DNA from: Flabesymbios commensalis
Taxonomy: Eukaryota; Annelida; Polychaeta; Terebellida; Flabelligeridae
DNA: 64,000 nt
Assembly: GCA_964017125.1 (NCBI GenBank)
Contig: OZ024907.1
Coordinates: 20,352,206 to 20,416,205, forward strand
Reading direction: 5' to 3'
Under the pieces are notes generated by a model. It was not told the origin of the DNA and did no database searches. It worked only from the letters and a program-made list of their open reading frames with translations. The position numbers were made by a program, and so were the translations under genes. Each line of letters opens with the position of its first letter. The first letter of the stretch is position 1. Below, piece after piece: positions 35,775 to 46,500 of this stretch.

Positions 35775-35843
35775 ACGAGACGTTGAACAAATGCCGGATT
35801 AATATTGACGCTGGGTCAAAATTAAACTAACCTTGATTCAACG
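35775..35843. mobile_element. MITE family A, internal deletion
   Basis: GAGACGTTGAACAAATGCCG and TTGACGCTGGGTCAAAATTA; shared with block copy 2 at 37875. Confidence 0.7.
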
Positions 35844-36389
35844 TTACTTTATAGATGGGAGGCAGATGCAAGACGCGTCTCGTTTATGCTGAAAAACATG
35901 ATTTCACCCGGCTGCTGCTTATATTATTATAGGCTGTAAGCCTGCTAATATATTCATTCTCATTCTCTACCACGACATACCAGTACAGACAGCATAGTCA
36001 GGGAACCTGCTTGAAAAACTTGAGAAAACTTGCATTCTGCAAAAATAATATTCAACGCCTTGCAATTATTACGTTTGGACGTGCAAGTAATCGACTTCAA
36101 ACCTTGGCACAATGATTATTAGGTATACATGTACCAGGCTATAGCTTTTTTCAGTTATCCAGGCAGTGGATTCAGATTATTCAGGATTTTGTAAGTCCAC
36201 TATGTGGACCATGATGTACATTCATTTGATAGCCCATTCAGTGCAAGAAAAGCAGTCACCAGTCACATTGGGGCTTTGTTATCTGGACATGGTATTATAG
36301 GCGTGGAGTGTACTGGGCTTCTCCAGCTGCTTGACCATCTGATTCCAGGGGTAATAATTAAAATTCATATATCTAATGATGTTTAAATG

Positions 36390-36520
36390 ATGGTCGCAAA
36401 TTGTCACTAATGGTCACAAACGGTAGCAAGCCGTCGCAAATGGTCGCAAGTGGTCGCAAATGGTCTCAAACAATCGCAAATTGTCGCAAATTGTCTCAAG
36501 TGGTCACAAACGGTACCAAA
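36390..36520 (+). repeat. 10-bp array GGTCGCAAAT
   Basis: About 13 units with ACGGTAGCAA and GGTCTCAAAC variants. It ends at a CTTG/TCTG microsatellite. Confidence 0.9.
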
Positions 36521-36525
36521 CGTTC

Positions 36526-36565
36526 GGCTTGCTTGCTTGCTTGTCTGTTTGTCTGTTTGTCTGTC
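36526..36565 (+). repeat. CTTG/TCTGTTTG microsatellite
   Basis: Lies immediately 5' of a repeat-E copy, as at 35.3 and 37.4 kb. Confidence 0.85.
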
Positions 36566-36705
36566 TTCATTCAGAGATGTTGCATGCAACTTGTGTCTTG
36601 GGAAAAGGACAAATTCTTTAATTTTCAGGGGTGATCCGAACTACAATCTGGATCGAAAGGCAAATGTTTGCAGTCTCTGACTGACTGTCTAGTATTAAGG
36701 TACAC
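36566..36705 (+). repeat. repeat E, partial copy
   Basis: GTGTCTTGGGAAAAGGAC, GGGGTGATCCGAACTACAAT, CTCTGACTGACTGTCTAG. Confidence 0.8.
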
Positions 36706-37353
36706 ACTTCGAAGTAACCAGATTATAAAATTAGCTATAAGGCCTGATTTTTCTATTATTGATATTTATTTTAATAAATATCGCCGCCAAAACGATTTTA
36801 AAATGCAGTATTCTCATTAAACAATTTTCCACTCTGACCCACAAGTTGCGTGGCATCATCAACAATAAAGATCATGCATGTCATGTACTGATCATGTGAT
36901 GTAACTGTTAGGTGTGTCTATTTTTGACAGTTCACAAACAAACAGACAATGGCAGAGCCATGATAAATGATTTTTCAAGTAGGCCTACGGTTTTTTCAAG
37001 TCGAGTAGTCTAGAGTACACTATTACGGTTAGATGATATGTCTTTACTTGAACTGAGAACATATAGTCATAGGTGAGATAGGTGTAGATAGAAGCCCGAT
37101 GTCTTCGACGAAGTTGCTACTGTTGGCACATTGTATGAGCCCGCGAAGCGGCCCAGTTGAAAAACTTTAGATTACTTGCATTCTGCAAAAATAATATTCA
37201 ACGCCTTGCAATTATTTACTTCTTTTAGTATTTAGTACAGCATACTGTACGATTGGTTATCATAGAAGTTATTGTTTTGAGGATATACGTGATACGTGAG
37301 TATATGTAATAGGTGAGATACGTAAATATATGTAATAGGTGAGATAGGTGATT
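36706..37353. other. spacer between duplicated blocks
   Basis: Contains a short third copy of the block end at 37150 and TAGGTGAGATA-like words at 37069-37350. Confidence 0.55.
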
Positions 37354-37378
37354 ATTGCTTGCTTGCTTGTTTGCTTGT

Positions 37379-37410
<32 letters not shown>

Positions 37411-37430
37411 TTGTCTGTTTGTCTGTCCTC
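37354..37430 (+). repeat. GCTT/TGTT microsatellite
   Basis: Same position relative to repeat E as the arrays at 35.3 and 36.5 kb. Confidence 0.9.
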
Positions 37431-37432
37431 AG

Positions 37433-37590
37433 GGATTACTTACAAAGTAATGAGCGGATTTGCATGAGACTTTTACCAGAGGTGTCTTGGGAAAAGAAAA
37501 AATCCTTTAATTTTCGGATGTTATCCTGACTACAATCCGGATCACACGGCGGTGGTTTGGAGTCTCTGACTGACTGTCTAGTATTAAATA
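37433..37590 (+). repeat. repeat E, copy 3
   Basis: GATTACTTACAAAGTAATGA, GCGGATTTGCATGAGACTTT, CTACAATCCGGATC, CTCTGACTGACTGTCTAG. Confidence 0.82.
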
Positions 37591-37767
37591 GTGTTATGTG
37601 GTTCCGCTTGGTTATTAACAGGGCAATTTATCCTGTCTTTCCCCTAAGGTGGGTTCTCTGTCTCTATTTCTGAACGCATAACTTCACCCTGTCTGGTCAT
37701 TGGCTGTAACTCACCGTCCCTGTTACGTAATGGTAAACAGCACGAGAGACACAAGCAGCAGATCCAA

Positions 37768-37833
37768 ACACGAGTGCTGGCCTAATGCTGACCCATCGTC
37801 TACAATCCTGGTCCAAACTTGAAACAACAACGG
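37768..37833. mobile_element. MITE family A, partial
   Basis: GACCCATCGTCTACAATCCT and GGTCCAAACTTGAAACAACA. Confidence 0.68.
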
Positions 37834-37874
37834 AACATTTTAGATGGCAGATATTTTAATAATCACCATTAAAA

Positions 37875-37935
37875 TGAGACGTTGACTCAATGTTGGTCTA
37901 TGACGCTGGTCCAAAATTAAACCAGTATTGATTTT
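37875..37935. mobile_element. MITE family A, internal deletion
   Basis: GAGACGTTGACTCAATGTTG and CTATGACGCTGGTCCAAAAT. Confidence 0.7.
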
Positions 37936-38409
37936 AAGATGGGAGGCAGATGCATGGCGTCTCGTCTCGTCTAATTATAATTATAAGCTGTAAGCAAAGC
38001 ATGCTACATGTAATATTTACGTTCTCATTTTCTAATACGACAGACTAGGGTATGTACACATGCTTGAAAAACTGGCGATTACTTGCATTCTGCAAAAAAT
38101 ATATTCGACGCCTTTCAATTATTAGAAAATGTCACGTTTAGCAACAACTACTTGAAAGTCGATAGCAAAACTATAGCTGGCGTTCTGTGTAATGATGTAG
38201 AAGTGAAAGTTCATTGTCTTTTTCATTAATCACATGTTAATAGGTTTACTTCTTCTAGTGTTTCGAACATACATGCATGGGAATTATTTATTTGAGAATG
38301 TCACGTATTGTCGTAATGCGGGTGGATTCTCACCTATCACATATCACCTATGGTTTAAGTGTCATTATGGCTGCAGAGATGCTGGTATGCTTACAATTAA
38401 TAATTAATA

Positions 38410-38715
38410 TTAATAATGTCTCGGTCACAATGACCCATACGGACGCTGTACTAACGATATACTTACAGATCAATTATGTCTCGGTCACAATGACCCATAT
38501 GGACGCTGTACTAACGATATACTTACATCTACAATTAATAATGTCTAATAATGTCTCGGTCACAAAAATGACCCCTACGGAGGCTGTACTAACGATAAAC
38601 TTACATCTTAATTTTTTAATGTCTGGGTCACAATGACCCATACGGACGAGTTGACGATTTGATTACAGCTGAGACTAATAAATATATCGGTGACAATGAA
38701 TCATACGGACGCTGT
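38410..38715 (+). repeat. ~60-70-bp tandem repeat, 4-5 units
   Basis: GTCTCGGTCACAATGACCCA then GGACGCTGTACTAACGATAT in each unit. Confidence 0.9.
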
Positions 38716-40003
38716 CCTGTAAGCATGGTAATTCAATAGTCTCTTTTGAATTTCCATGCTGTAAGAGAGCTATCCTTCTTCACATAGTTGAAATATTTCA
38801 CCAAAACATGGCCTTCATAAGGGACAGAAAAATAACATGGCCAGTACTCTGTCAATAAAATCTAGCCTCGAAAATCTTGTAAAAGTTAATCTGACTCGAG
38901 ATACCATCCGGGAAATTGTTTATATTGTAATTGTAGTTCATACGCAGGAACAAACAGTCTGACCACCTTCATATTTTGCACACATCACACCCATGTATGT
39001 GTAATGTGGTGTGTTTTGGGGGTAACTGTAATTGTACTTTCGTCTGTTTTTTTTCGACCCAGCAATTTGGTTTGAATGGGGAACGCTTCGCTATTGAACA
39101 CCGCTTGAATAAGAACTGCCTTAGTAAACGAAATACACAGCTGCCGCCTTTCTTTTTAAAGTAAGATTTTTATTGGTTTGAAGCAGGTAATTCTAGTCGT
39201 TAAGTCGTAAACTATATTGTTTTATTGTGTAGATGGACGCTCCTCCTCCAGCATACCACGAAAAACCCTCTGGATCAGATAACGCCCACAAACTTACTAT
39301 AGAAAACGCTATGGATCCGCTCCTGTGCATAATTATTGGTGTCATGTCAACTGATGATATATGTTTGTATGCACCCCGCCTGACTCACACAGATACGATT
39401 TAAATAGTAGGCATTGTAAATCCTACTATTGCCCATCTTGCCACATCAGGTCTGACAGTCAGACCACTGGTCTGACCTTGACAACAGGTGTGCGGTAAAG
39501 TTGTACGAACAGAAGGGGTGCGAATAACATGAATATTCATTATGACGTCACCGCTTTGCAGACTGCAGTGTGGAAGGTCACACTCAGGTCATCTTGTCTG
39601 GGTTGTCTGAGTTGGCCAGGGTGGAGAGGGGTCGTGTACTCATAGCACATATGCGTGATATCAAGGAGTCTGTCGGTAGCAGACTTGCTAGCTAAAGATG
39701 ACTATTGCCACTCATTGAACAAGACTGCTCAAATTAACTCCATATAAACACAGTTTACAACAATTCAATTACTATAATAAGCCCCATTAAAAATTATCGA
39801 CAAATTTATAATCACTTAAAGAGAAATGGTAATACCACTGACTACGTTTTGTGTTTTTAAATTTCGATTTTTTAGCGTGAGAATGTCATTATTTATTGTC
39901 TGGAGGTTGACACCTCTGGCACTGACCTCCACCACATTTCTCATAAACCAGCCACCCCACCTCACCTCACCTTTATATAGATATATATGTCACGTTTAGC
40001 AGT
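38716..40003. other. no gene seen
   Basis: No frame with recognisable domains. Confidence 0.6.
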
Positions 40004-40007
40004 TTAA

Positions 40008-40230
40008 CCCTTTGACTTCCAGGCCGGGGTGCATGCCAGGATCCAGATATACTGGTGTAGGAGCTCTATTTTTCGTCATTTGAAGCTGGAATTGCTAACG
40101 CAATTTCCAGCTTCAAATGACGAAAAATACATAAATGTAGTATATATTTGACGAAAATTTGTGTCATTTTATGGTTACGTTCATTGACGAATGACGACGG
40201 AAATTTCCGTCATGTATGGTAGTGAAATGG
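40008..40230. mobile_element. TTAA-flanked MITE carrying a family-C hairpin
   Basis: TTAACCCTTTGACTTCC on the left and GTGAAATGGTTAA on the right. The hairpin at 40068-40128 sits inside. Confidence 0.72.
40068..40128. repeat. family-C palindrome
   Basis: TTTTTCGTCATTTGAAGCTG and its complement; nearly perfect arms. Confidence 0.88.
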
Positions 40231-41509
40231 TTAACGGATTGAGCTAACCTTCACAACGATCTGCCTTGTCACATACCATGACACACATTACATAAAATAA
40301 TGTTATTTGACATTCCTCGTGCGATGACACACGATGACATATCATCTATATATATTATTTTTATGATGTCGATATCATACATTTTTTATTTGCTTTGTCA
40401 ATAAAACACATACCTGTCTATCTAATTACATAAACAGTATACGGGTCTACATGTATGAAAGGGCATGTTTATGTCACCGGGATTAGTTTGCTTAGGGAAA
40501 GTAGATGGGTACAGTATATGGTCCATTTTTAAAAAAATTGTGCAATAACGGTAAAGACATTTCAAAAAAATATATTTAGATTTTGCGAATTTAAATGTTA
40601 TGTATACCCATAGGAAACTATGGCAAGCATCAGTGTGCAATAACCAGGAAGTATGTAATATATTATCACTTTTAGAGACCATAACAGACATTTTTTTCGT
40701 TTTTATGGGTATAGCTTAAATAGTAGGCAATTTTATTATGATAAGACAGAACATCAAACGGTAAAGAAGTTTTTGTAATGATTAAGACGTTTTTGTAACG
40801 GTTTAGAAATAATTTTGTTAAATAAATAGATGTTTTAGGCGCAAATTTTCAGTATAATTGCTTGCAGATTTCCACACGTTATTAATTAACACTGAACATA
40901 CATTTTAAAGTCTTTACCGTTTTATGTCGGTCTTTATTGTTATAATGGTAAAGACAAATCACTATAACGGAAAATACACTCTATATGGCATAAAATAAAC
41001 ATTTAGTAAGACATGTGCATATTGTTGACTACGGAGCGTTGCTTTCTACATGTACTAATGACAAGAATAATTTACAAGCACTATTTAATTTTAAACCAAG
41101 GTTATTAGACACACGGTAAAGACATCCTATTGTTGTGACGTTTTATGTGTGACATCATATTTTGTATTAATATTCCAGTTATATTTGTCCATAAATCAAA
41201 TCTTGTTTAATATAAGGGAAAAATAGTTGACTAGATCTGGGAATTTATGTGCTGGAGCCCTCTGGTGAACCCTTGTTTTATAATTGATTTATATATCAAA
41301 CGTATATTATTAATAAATGGCAATTATTTTCTGAAGAACACTGTTACGATGTAATACACTTATACTAATTGTGCACCCACTTGAAGTTCATGGATAAAAA
41401 ATACTCATTGTGTTTTATTTGAAATGAAACGTTAACGACTATTGTCGACTATACACAAGTGTCGCTCATAAGAAGCGTTAGGTGATATGGGAATAAAAAA
41501 TAGTAGCCC
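40231..41509. other. AT-rich stretch with recurring GGTAAAGAC
   Basis: ACGGTAAAGA(C) or its complement occurs at 40546, 40758, 40912 and 41114, with close variants at 40926 and 40945. Confidence 0.5.
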
Positions 41510-41630
41510 TTACTGAGCTGAAATATTTTTTATACATACCAAAGGGTTTATTCAATTTGAAATCATCATAAATGTCTTATTAAGTTAGCTTTTTCCGCTT
41601 TATTTGAATACCTATGAAAGGGCTAAGCAT
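41510..41630 (-). mobile_element. MITE family B, truncated
   Basis: TGAGCTGAAATATTTTTTAT, ATCATCATAAATGTCTTATT, TTATTTGAATACCTATG. Confidence 0.65.
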
Positions 41631-41934
41631 AGCTTCACAGAGCGAACATTTCCGGCAACAATGTTATGTAGATTTGCCAATTTGCATCGACGTACTACCC
41701 ACAAGCTTCAAGACTGCTTTCCGGCAAAACAAAATCGATTTATGTTTTAGGAAATAGAGAATTCCTCGCTTTGTCCGGCAATCATGAAATTCCGTTTTTT
41801 TCTTTCTTAGTAATTGATGATCAATTCAAATAAAATCCGAGTTCCAAATGGCTTTAATGCATATAAAACCACATAGAAAGATCTCATTATGTGTCTTGAA
41901 TGGTTTTAGTCCGTGCATGCGTGCAAAACTCGTT

Positions 41935-42035
41935 AACACGAAACTTTTACGCAATGTTGGTACAATTTTAGTATACCGTCTACGACGCTGGGCCAACATT
42001 GAGTCAACATTCGTTCAATGTCTCATGTTTGCTTG
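41935..42035. mobile_element. MITE family A, complete
   Basis: ACCGTCTACGACGCTGGGCC core with TCAATGTCTCATGTTTGCTT at the right end. Confidence 0.84.
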
Positions 42036-42048
42036 AATTTCATTCCAT

Positions 42049-42130
42049 GCTGACACGAAACATCGACCCAATGTTGGATTAATGTTGGTCCACAGTCGGC
42101 GATGCTGGCCCAGCATTACAACGACATCAC
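42049..42130. mobile_element. MITE family A
   Basis: GACCCAATGTTGGATTAATG and GTCGGCGATGCTGGCCCAGC. Confidence 0.82.
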
Positions 42131-42249
42131 ATGCAATATGTATTCTTTGCAGAGACAAACACCACGGTCTGATCAGCAGAAATCTGATGTGAATTGATTG
42201 AGGAGAGAAAACCGTGTGTTCTACAGATCAGGTTCAGTTAGCGATGAGA

Positions 42250-42355
42250 ACAAACACGAGACACTGACCCAATGCTGGTTTGATGTTGGCCCATCGTCTG
42301 CGACGCTGGCCCAGCATGAAATCAACAATGGGTCAGCGTCTTGTGTTTTTCAGCG
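42250..42355. mobile_element. MITE family A, complete
   Basis: AACACGAGACACTGACCCAA and GGGTCAGCGTCTTGTGTTTT around CATCGTCTGCGACGCTGGCC. Confidence 0.86.
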
Positions 42356-42663
42356 TTTGTATCCTCCGTCATTTAGGATACTTTTTATTTTCGTTTCTTT
42401 TAGACCAGCGCGGGCATTAGGGGCGGACCAATGATACGCCTATATATTTTTCTCATTAATGACAGTGAGCAATCTATTCTTAGCAGATTGTGGTCATGCG
42501 AAAACGTGCGCGACACTCGAAAACAATGTAATAGTTTTGAAAATGTTCGCGTTGCCCTTCGCGTTCGCCTTCGGGCTGTTATGTGTTGCCAATTATAAAA
42601 TAATATGTTTGATAATACCAACGCGAATTCGCGTGCGACATCGCATTGATATATTTTGCGCTA

Positions 42664-43254
42664 AATGATTGTCGTTAATTCATGTTGTAAAGGCTGAAAA
42701 TGCTGTGTGATGATTGTCGTAAATTCGTACGCGTGTTGTAAAGGCTGAAAATGTATGATCCCTGATGATTGTCGTGAATTCGTGTTGCAAAGGCTGAAAA
42801 TGCATGATCCCCGATGTCGTGAATTCGTGTTGTAAAGGCTGAAAATTATCCCTGATGATTGTCGTGAATTCGTGTGGTAAAGCTGAAAATTATCCCTGAT
42901 GTTTGTCTTGAATTCGTGTTGTAAAGGCTGAAAATGATTCCTGATGTTTGTCGTTAATTCGTGTTGTAAAGGCTGAACATGCATGATCCTGATGTTTGTC
43001 GTGAAGTCGTGTTGTAAAGGCTGAAAATTATCCCTGATGTTTGTCGTGAATTCGTGTGGTAAAGGCTGAAAATAATCCCTGATGTTTGTCGTGAATTCGT
43101 GTTGTAAAGGCTAAAAATTATCCCTGATGTTTGTCGTGAATTCGTGTGGTAAAGGCTGAAAATCATCCCTGATGATTGTCGTGAATTCGTGTTGTAAATG
43201 TTGAAAATGGTTCCTGGTGTTTGTCGTGAATTCGTGTTGTAAAGGCTAAAAATG
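42664..43254 (+). repeat. ~45-bp minisatellite, about 13 units
   Basis: GTTGTAAAGGCTGAAAATTA then TCCCTGATG, TTTGTCGTGAATTCGT. The last unit runs into a half family-A MITE. Confidence 0.95.
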
Positions 43255-43303
43255 ACGCGCTGGCCAACATTGAGCTAATGTCACAATAAACAGGAGACAC
43301 GAG
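43255..43303. mobile_element. MITE family A, right half
   Basis: CGCGCTGGCCAACATTGAGC, ACAGGAGACACGAG; joined to the end of the 45-bp array. Confidence 0.55.
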
Positions 43304-43340
43304 GTAAAACTATCAGTGGCCTGTCTCATTAGGAGGGCGG

Positions 43341-43403
43341 GGGCCCTAGGGTAGTGGTTAGCACCGTTCCCTTTCACGCCGGGGGTTCCCGGTCTCGGCG
43401 GTT
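43341..43403 (+). pseudogene. tRNA-Glu(UUC)-like relic or SINE head
   Basis: TAGTGGTTAGCACC matches the D-arm/A box of tRNA-Glu. The anticodon-loop context CCTTTCACG carries TTC. GGGGTTCCCGGTCTCGG is a worn T arm. The stems no longer pair well, so it is a pseudogene or the head of a SINE. Confidence 0.6.
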
Positions 43404-43458
43404 TGAAAGAAACAAAACATGTTTCTTCGCCATCCACGTGTGAAAGTCAGTATTGTGG

Positions 43459-43637
43459 GGAGCCTCCGTGACCGAGAGGTAGCGTGCTCGGCATCAGACC
43501 GCCAGGGCTCAAATTTTGAATCCTGTGTCTGGAGGACAGTGTCATCTCAATCATCTCATCATCCTCAGGAGGTTCTCCTGGCCCAGTTTAGCCTATATGT
43601 GCACAAAGGTGGCCTAAAGCCCGATTCATTTCATTTT
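43459..43637 (+). mobile_element. tRNA-derived SINE, most complete copy
   Basis: The head GAGCCTCCGTGACCGAGAGG with GGTAGCGTGCTC (A-box-like) and GGGCTCAAATTTTGAATCC (B-box-like) is followed by the body GGTTCTCCTGGCCCAGTTTA and a (TTCAT) tail. This copy defines the family at about 180 bp. Confidence 0.85.
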
Positions 43638-44731
43638 GTCTCATTAGGAATTCTTAACTTTTTGATGTAAATTACTGATAATTAAGATAAGATTTCCTAA
43701 GTGAAACAGACGGCTGACCTCTCACCACCTGACAATGGCATGTCTATGAAGAGGATTACTTCATAAATGTTGTGGCTTTATGGTGGGACCATTGAGATAG
43801 TAGAGGAGATAGCAGAGACTACTATCTCCATGGTGGGACTGAGATCATTTGTCTCACGTCTCTTCGCCCTGAGGTTGTCCAGTAATCTTATATACTCGTG
43901 ATGATATGGATAAAGCCTGCAATGAAATAGATCAAAATTACGTGAGCACATATAGTATAGGGAAGTGCCTCACATCATCTTTATTGTCACAACTAACTAG
44001 GGTAATGGCACGGGCATTGTTGTCGTCATATTAGCAAACCTCAGGCCTACAAGCAGGCACAAGACGCCGTGTCAATATTGTCTTAATGCTGGTTCAGTCT
44101 GCTTGGGAAGTCGGACATCGCAGGCTCGTCCCGCGCTATGTCTATGTCTGACAAAATGTTTCTTCCCTGCTCACCCGTAAGGATTCAATATTGCTGTGGG
44201 CTTCCGTAACCCATCTTCCCTTGGCCTCACGCGAGTGCCTGGCCGTATCAAGTACTATAATCAGTTATATCTGCTTATGTGGTCATCTTGAGGGTGTGTC
44301 TGAGATTAAAACCTCATTGGATGTTTCAGATTTATGAAAAGGTCATAAAAGGTCATGAAAAATTGACCTCTTGTTCATCTCACAGTTCATCTCACGCACA
44401 GTTACCTGTTTCCGTTGCTAGATGTAGTATATAGACAAGTTGGGAATCTCTCATTTTGGACAGTGAGGTGTACCGAATTTCGTCATGGCGGCCAGTAAGC
44501 ATATAGTGGCCGCGATCAGGGAGCTCGGAACACAATGACATCAGATATCTATCTGATCGATCATACCAACGGAAACAAGCAAGTTTTACTCTCAGCTAGC
44601 TGTCAAGCGCTGTCAGATTGGTCGGACTTGAGACGCGCGATATTCAAGGTATCTCGCTATACAAAATAGTTGGACGCTATGCTCGATAAAGAAGGTATCG
44701 CACTGCGTGCTCGTGGGTAAGATAACTTGTT
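43638..44731. other. no gene seen
   Basis: GAGATAGTAGAGG / ACTACTATCTC gives a small inverted repeat at 43795-43830. Confidence 0.55.
44055..44106. mobile_element. MITE family A, left half
   Basis: GGCACAAGACGCCGTGTCAA, TTAATGCTGGTTCAG. Confidence 0.5.
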
Positions 44732-44838
44732 GTGGAAGATGTCGTAACCGAGAGGTAGTGTGTTCCGCCTCAGACCGCCAGGGCTCGAATTTCGAATCAT
44801 GTGTCAGGAGGGCAGTGTCAACTCCTTCATCTTAACAT
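44732..44838 (+). mobile_element. tRNA-derived SINE, 3'-truncated
   Basis: The head TAACCGAGAGGTAGTGTG and GGGCTCGAATTTCGAATC are well kept; the similarity fades after CAACTCCTTCATC. Confidence 0.78.
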
Positions 44839-44839
44839 C

Positions 44840-44975
44840 CAAGGCTGGCGCTGGTTCTTGCTTAATCATAGCCCACCGTCTCCAATTACGCTGGCCCTGG
44901 CTTAATGACGGTCCAACGTCGCTGACGCTGGCCCAACATTAATTGAATCATCGCACTGCGTATTGTGTTTGCTGA
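44840..44975. mobile_element. MITE family A, with a partial duplication of its core
   Basis: CCCACCGTCTCCAATTACGC, then GGTCCAACGTCGCTGACGCT, ending ATTGTGTTTGCTG. Confidence 0.78.
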
Positions 44976-45334
44976 GTCGCATATAATGTATATTGGTCCC
45001 CTTTGTCCTCCAGCAATTAGGTAAAGTTTATTGCGTACACTCAGTGGAACAAGGGAACTCTTCATTACCATAACTTGGTGTTCTGGTAAAGACGAGAAAA
45101 TAATCACTGCTCAATAACTTACCCCGCAGTGAGTTCGTGAGGGTCATTGCAGCCTGATATAGAATAATACCAAATCTTATTAATATAAAACACAAGGAAA
45201 ATAATAGCTGGGACTGTGTCCTTTTAAGAACTGTTAGATTAATGTAATAAAAGTACATTGCAAAACACTGGTAATTGTTTCGAGTGTACAATACAATGGA
45301 GTAAAATGTGTCAAAAAACATTGCTTTGTAGTAT

Positions 45335-45782
45335 CATTGCTTTGTGCTTTGTGGTACAATTTGCATTGTGCGCTGTGGTACATTGCATTGTGCTTCGTGG
45401 TACATTGTATTGTGCTTTGTGGTGCATTGTATTGTGCATTGTGGTACATTGTATTGTGTGGTGTGGTACATAATATTGTGCTTTGTGGTACATTGCATTG
45501 TGCGTTGTGGTACATTGCATTGTGCGGTATGGTACATTGTATGGTGCGTTGTGGTACATTGTATTGTACGTTGTGGTACATTTTATTCAGCGTTGTGGTA
45601 CATTGTATTGTGCGTTGTGGTACATTGTATTGTGCGTCGTGGTACATGGCATTATTCTTTGTGGTACATTGTATTGTGCTTTAAGGTACATTATATCATA
45701 CGCTGTGGTACAATGTATTGTGCGTTGTGGTACATTGTATTGTGCGTTGTTGTACATTGTATTGTGCGTTGTGGTACATTAG
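45335..45782 (+). repeat. 22-bp minisatellite, about 20 units
   Basis: GTGGTACATTGTATTGTGCG then TT. It opens frames in several phases on both strands; none is a gene. Confidence 0.96.
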
Positions 45783-45794
45783 AGACGCACCATT

Positions 45795-46078
45795 AGATAT
45801 CTGGGGGGGGGGGCTAGAGTTTTTGTTGCTTGCAAACTTTTTTTTACCTCCACGAGAAAACAATTTTTTTTTTTGGCGATCAATCTCCGACAATTTTTTT
45901 TTTATGTTTTCCCTATTATGTACGTTAACATTTGGTGGTTTTTCTGGTCAACACATTTTTCATTAACTTCGACAACAAACTTTTTTTCTGCCCACATTTT
46001 CAACAATTTTTTGTTCTGACTTTTGTGGCGACAAACTATTTATTTCAATTTTTCCCAGGCCAACCCCCCCCCCCGCTG
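45795..46078. repeat. homopolymer-rich repeat bounded by G and C runs
   Basis: Begins with a G run (TCTGGGGGGGG), ends with a C run, and in between repeats ACAACAAACTTTTTT-like words. It looks like a MITE whose ends are homopolymers, but its boundaries are unsure. Confidence 0.45.
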
Positions 46079-46080
46079 TA

Positions 46081-46130
46081 TGCTGGGGTCATGATGTAGT
46101 GGTCAGCACTACCGCCTGTCACGGTTTCCT
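46081..46130 (+). pseudogene. tRNA-Asp(GUC)-like relic or SINE head
   Basis: TGTAGTGGTCAGCAC (D arm) and CCGCCTGTCACGG (anticodon arm with GTC) match tRNA-Asp. The T arm is lost. Confidence 0.55.
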
Positions 46131-46317
46131 GTTATTACAACACACCACTGCATTATTTTCTTTGTCCGACCTCTATATTTTAGGCCGGGAATGGAGAGTT
46201 ATCGTTGATCAAGTACAGATCAATTATCATGGTGGGCCTATGATGCTAGCCTATAATCAGTCAGGTGTGAACGAGCTTTTGATTATGAGGGATCCTCATT
46301 ATGGTCGGATGTGTTTT

Positions 46318-46412
46318 AAGCCCTTGGAGCTCTACATTCTTAGCTGTGGAAAAGGCCTCCGCCTTCGGCCTCCTCCTATTCCACAGCTAAGAATGTAGAG
46401 CTCTTCGGGCTT
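46318..46412. repeat. ~30-bp-arm hairpin with an inner stem
   Basis: GAGCTCTACATTCTTAGCTG pairs with CAGCTAAGAATGTAGAGCTC without mismatch; the loop holds AGGCC..GGCCT. Confidence 0.92.
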
Positions 46413-46427
46413 TATCCTATACATACT

Positions 46428-46500
46428 ATTGTAGGGGACCGATCGAGAGGTGACGTAATGGAGTGTTAGAATCTCGAATCATATGTTTCCAGGTGAACGA
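46428..46500 (+). mobile_element. weak tRNA-like SINE head
   Basis: ACCGATCGAGAGGTGACG and AGAATCTCGAATC resemble the SINE head at 43.46 kb, but the body is absent. Confidence 0.3.

Larger units (their letters stand above)
35300..36075 (+). repeat. duplicated block, copy 1
   Basis: Repeat E, then TTATCCTGTCTTTTCCCTAT, CTTCACCCTGTCTGGTCATT, a complete family-A MITE, two more family-A pieces and TTCAACGCCTTGCAATTATT. It aligns in order with 37433-38130. Confidence 0.88.
37433..38130 (+). repeat. duplicated block, copy 2
   Basis: Same order as copy 1 without the full MITE at the GTTACGTAA site. A third short copy of the CTTGCATTCTGCAAAAATAA end lies at 37150-37212. Confidence 0.88.

Noticed and set aside
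42661-43166. SRQTSGIIFSLYNTN repeat frames, minus strand
   Set aside because: Products of the ~45-bp array.
45234-45893. CIVRCGTLY and CTTTHNTMY frames
   Set aside because: Products of the 22-bp array; three phases rotate through one another.
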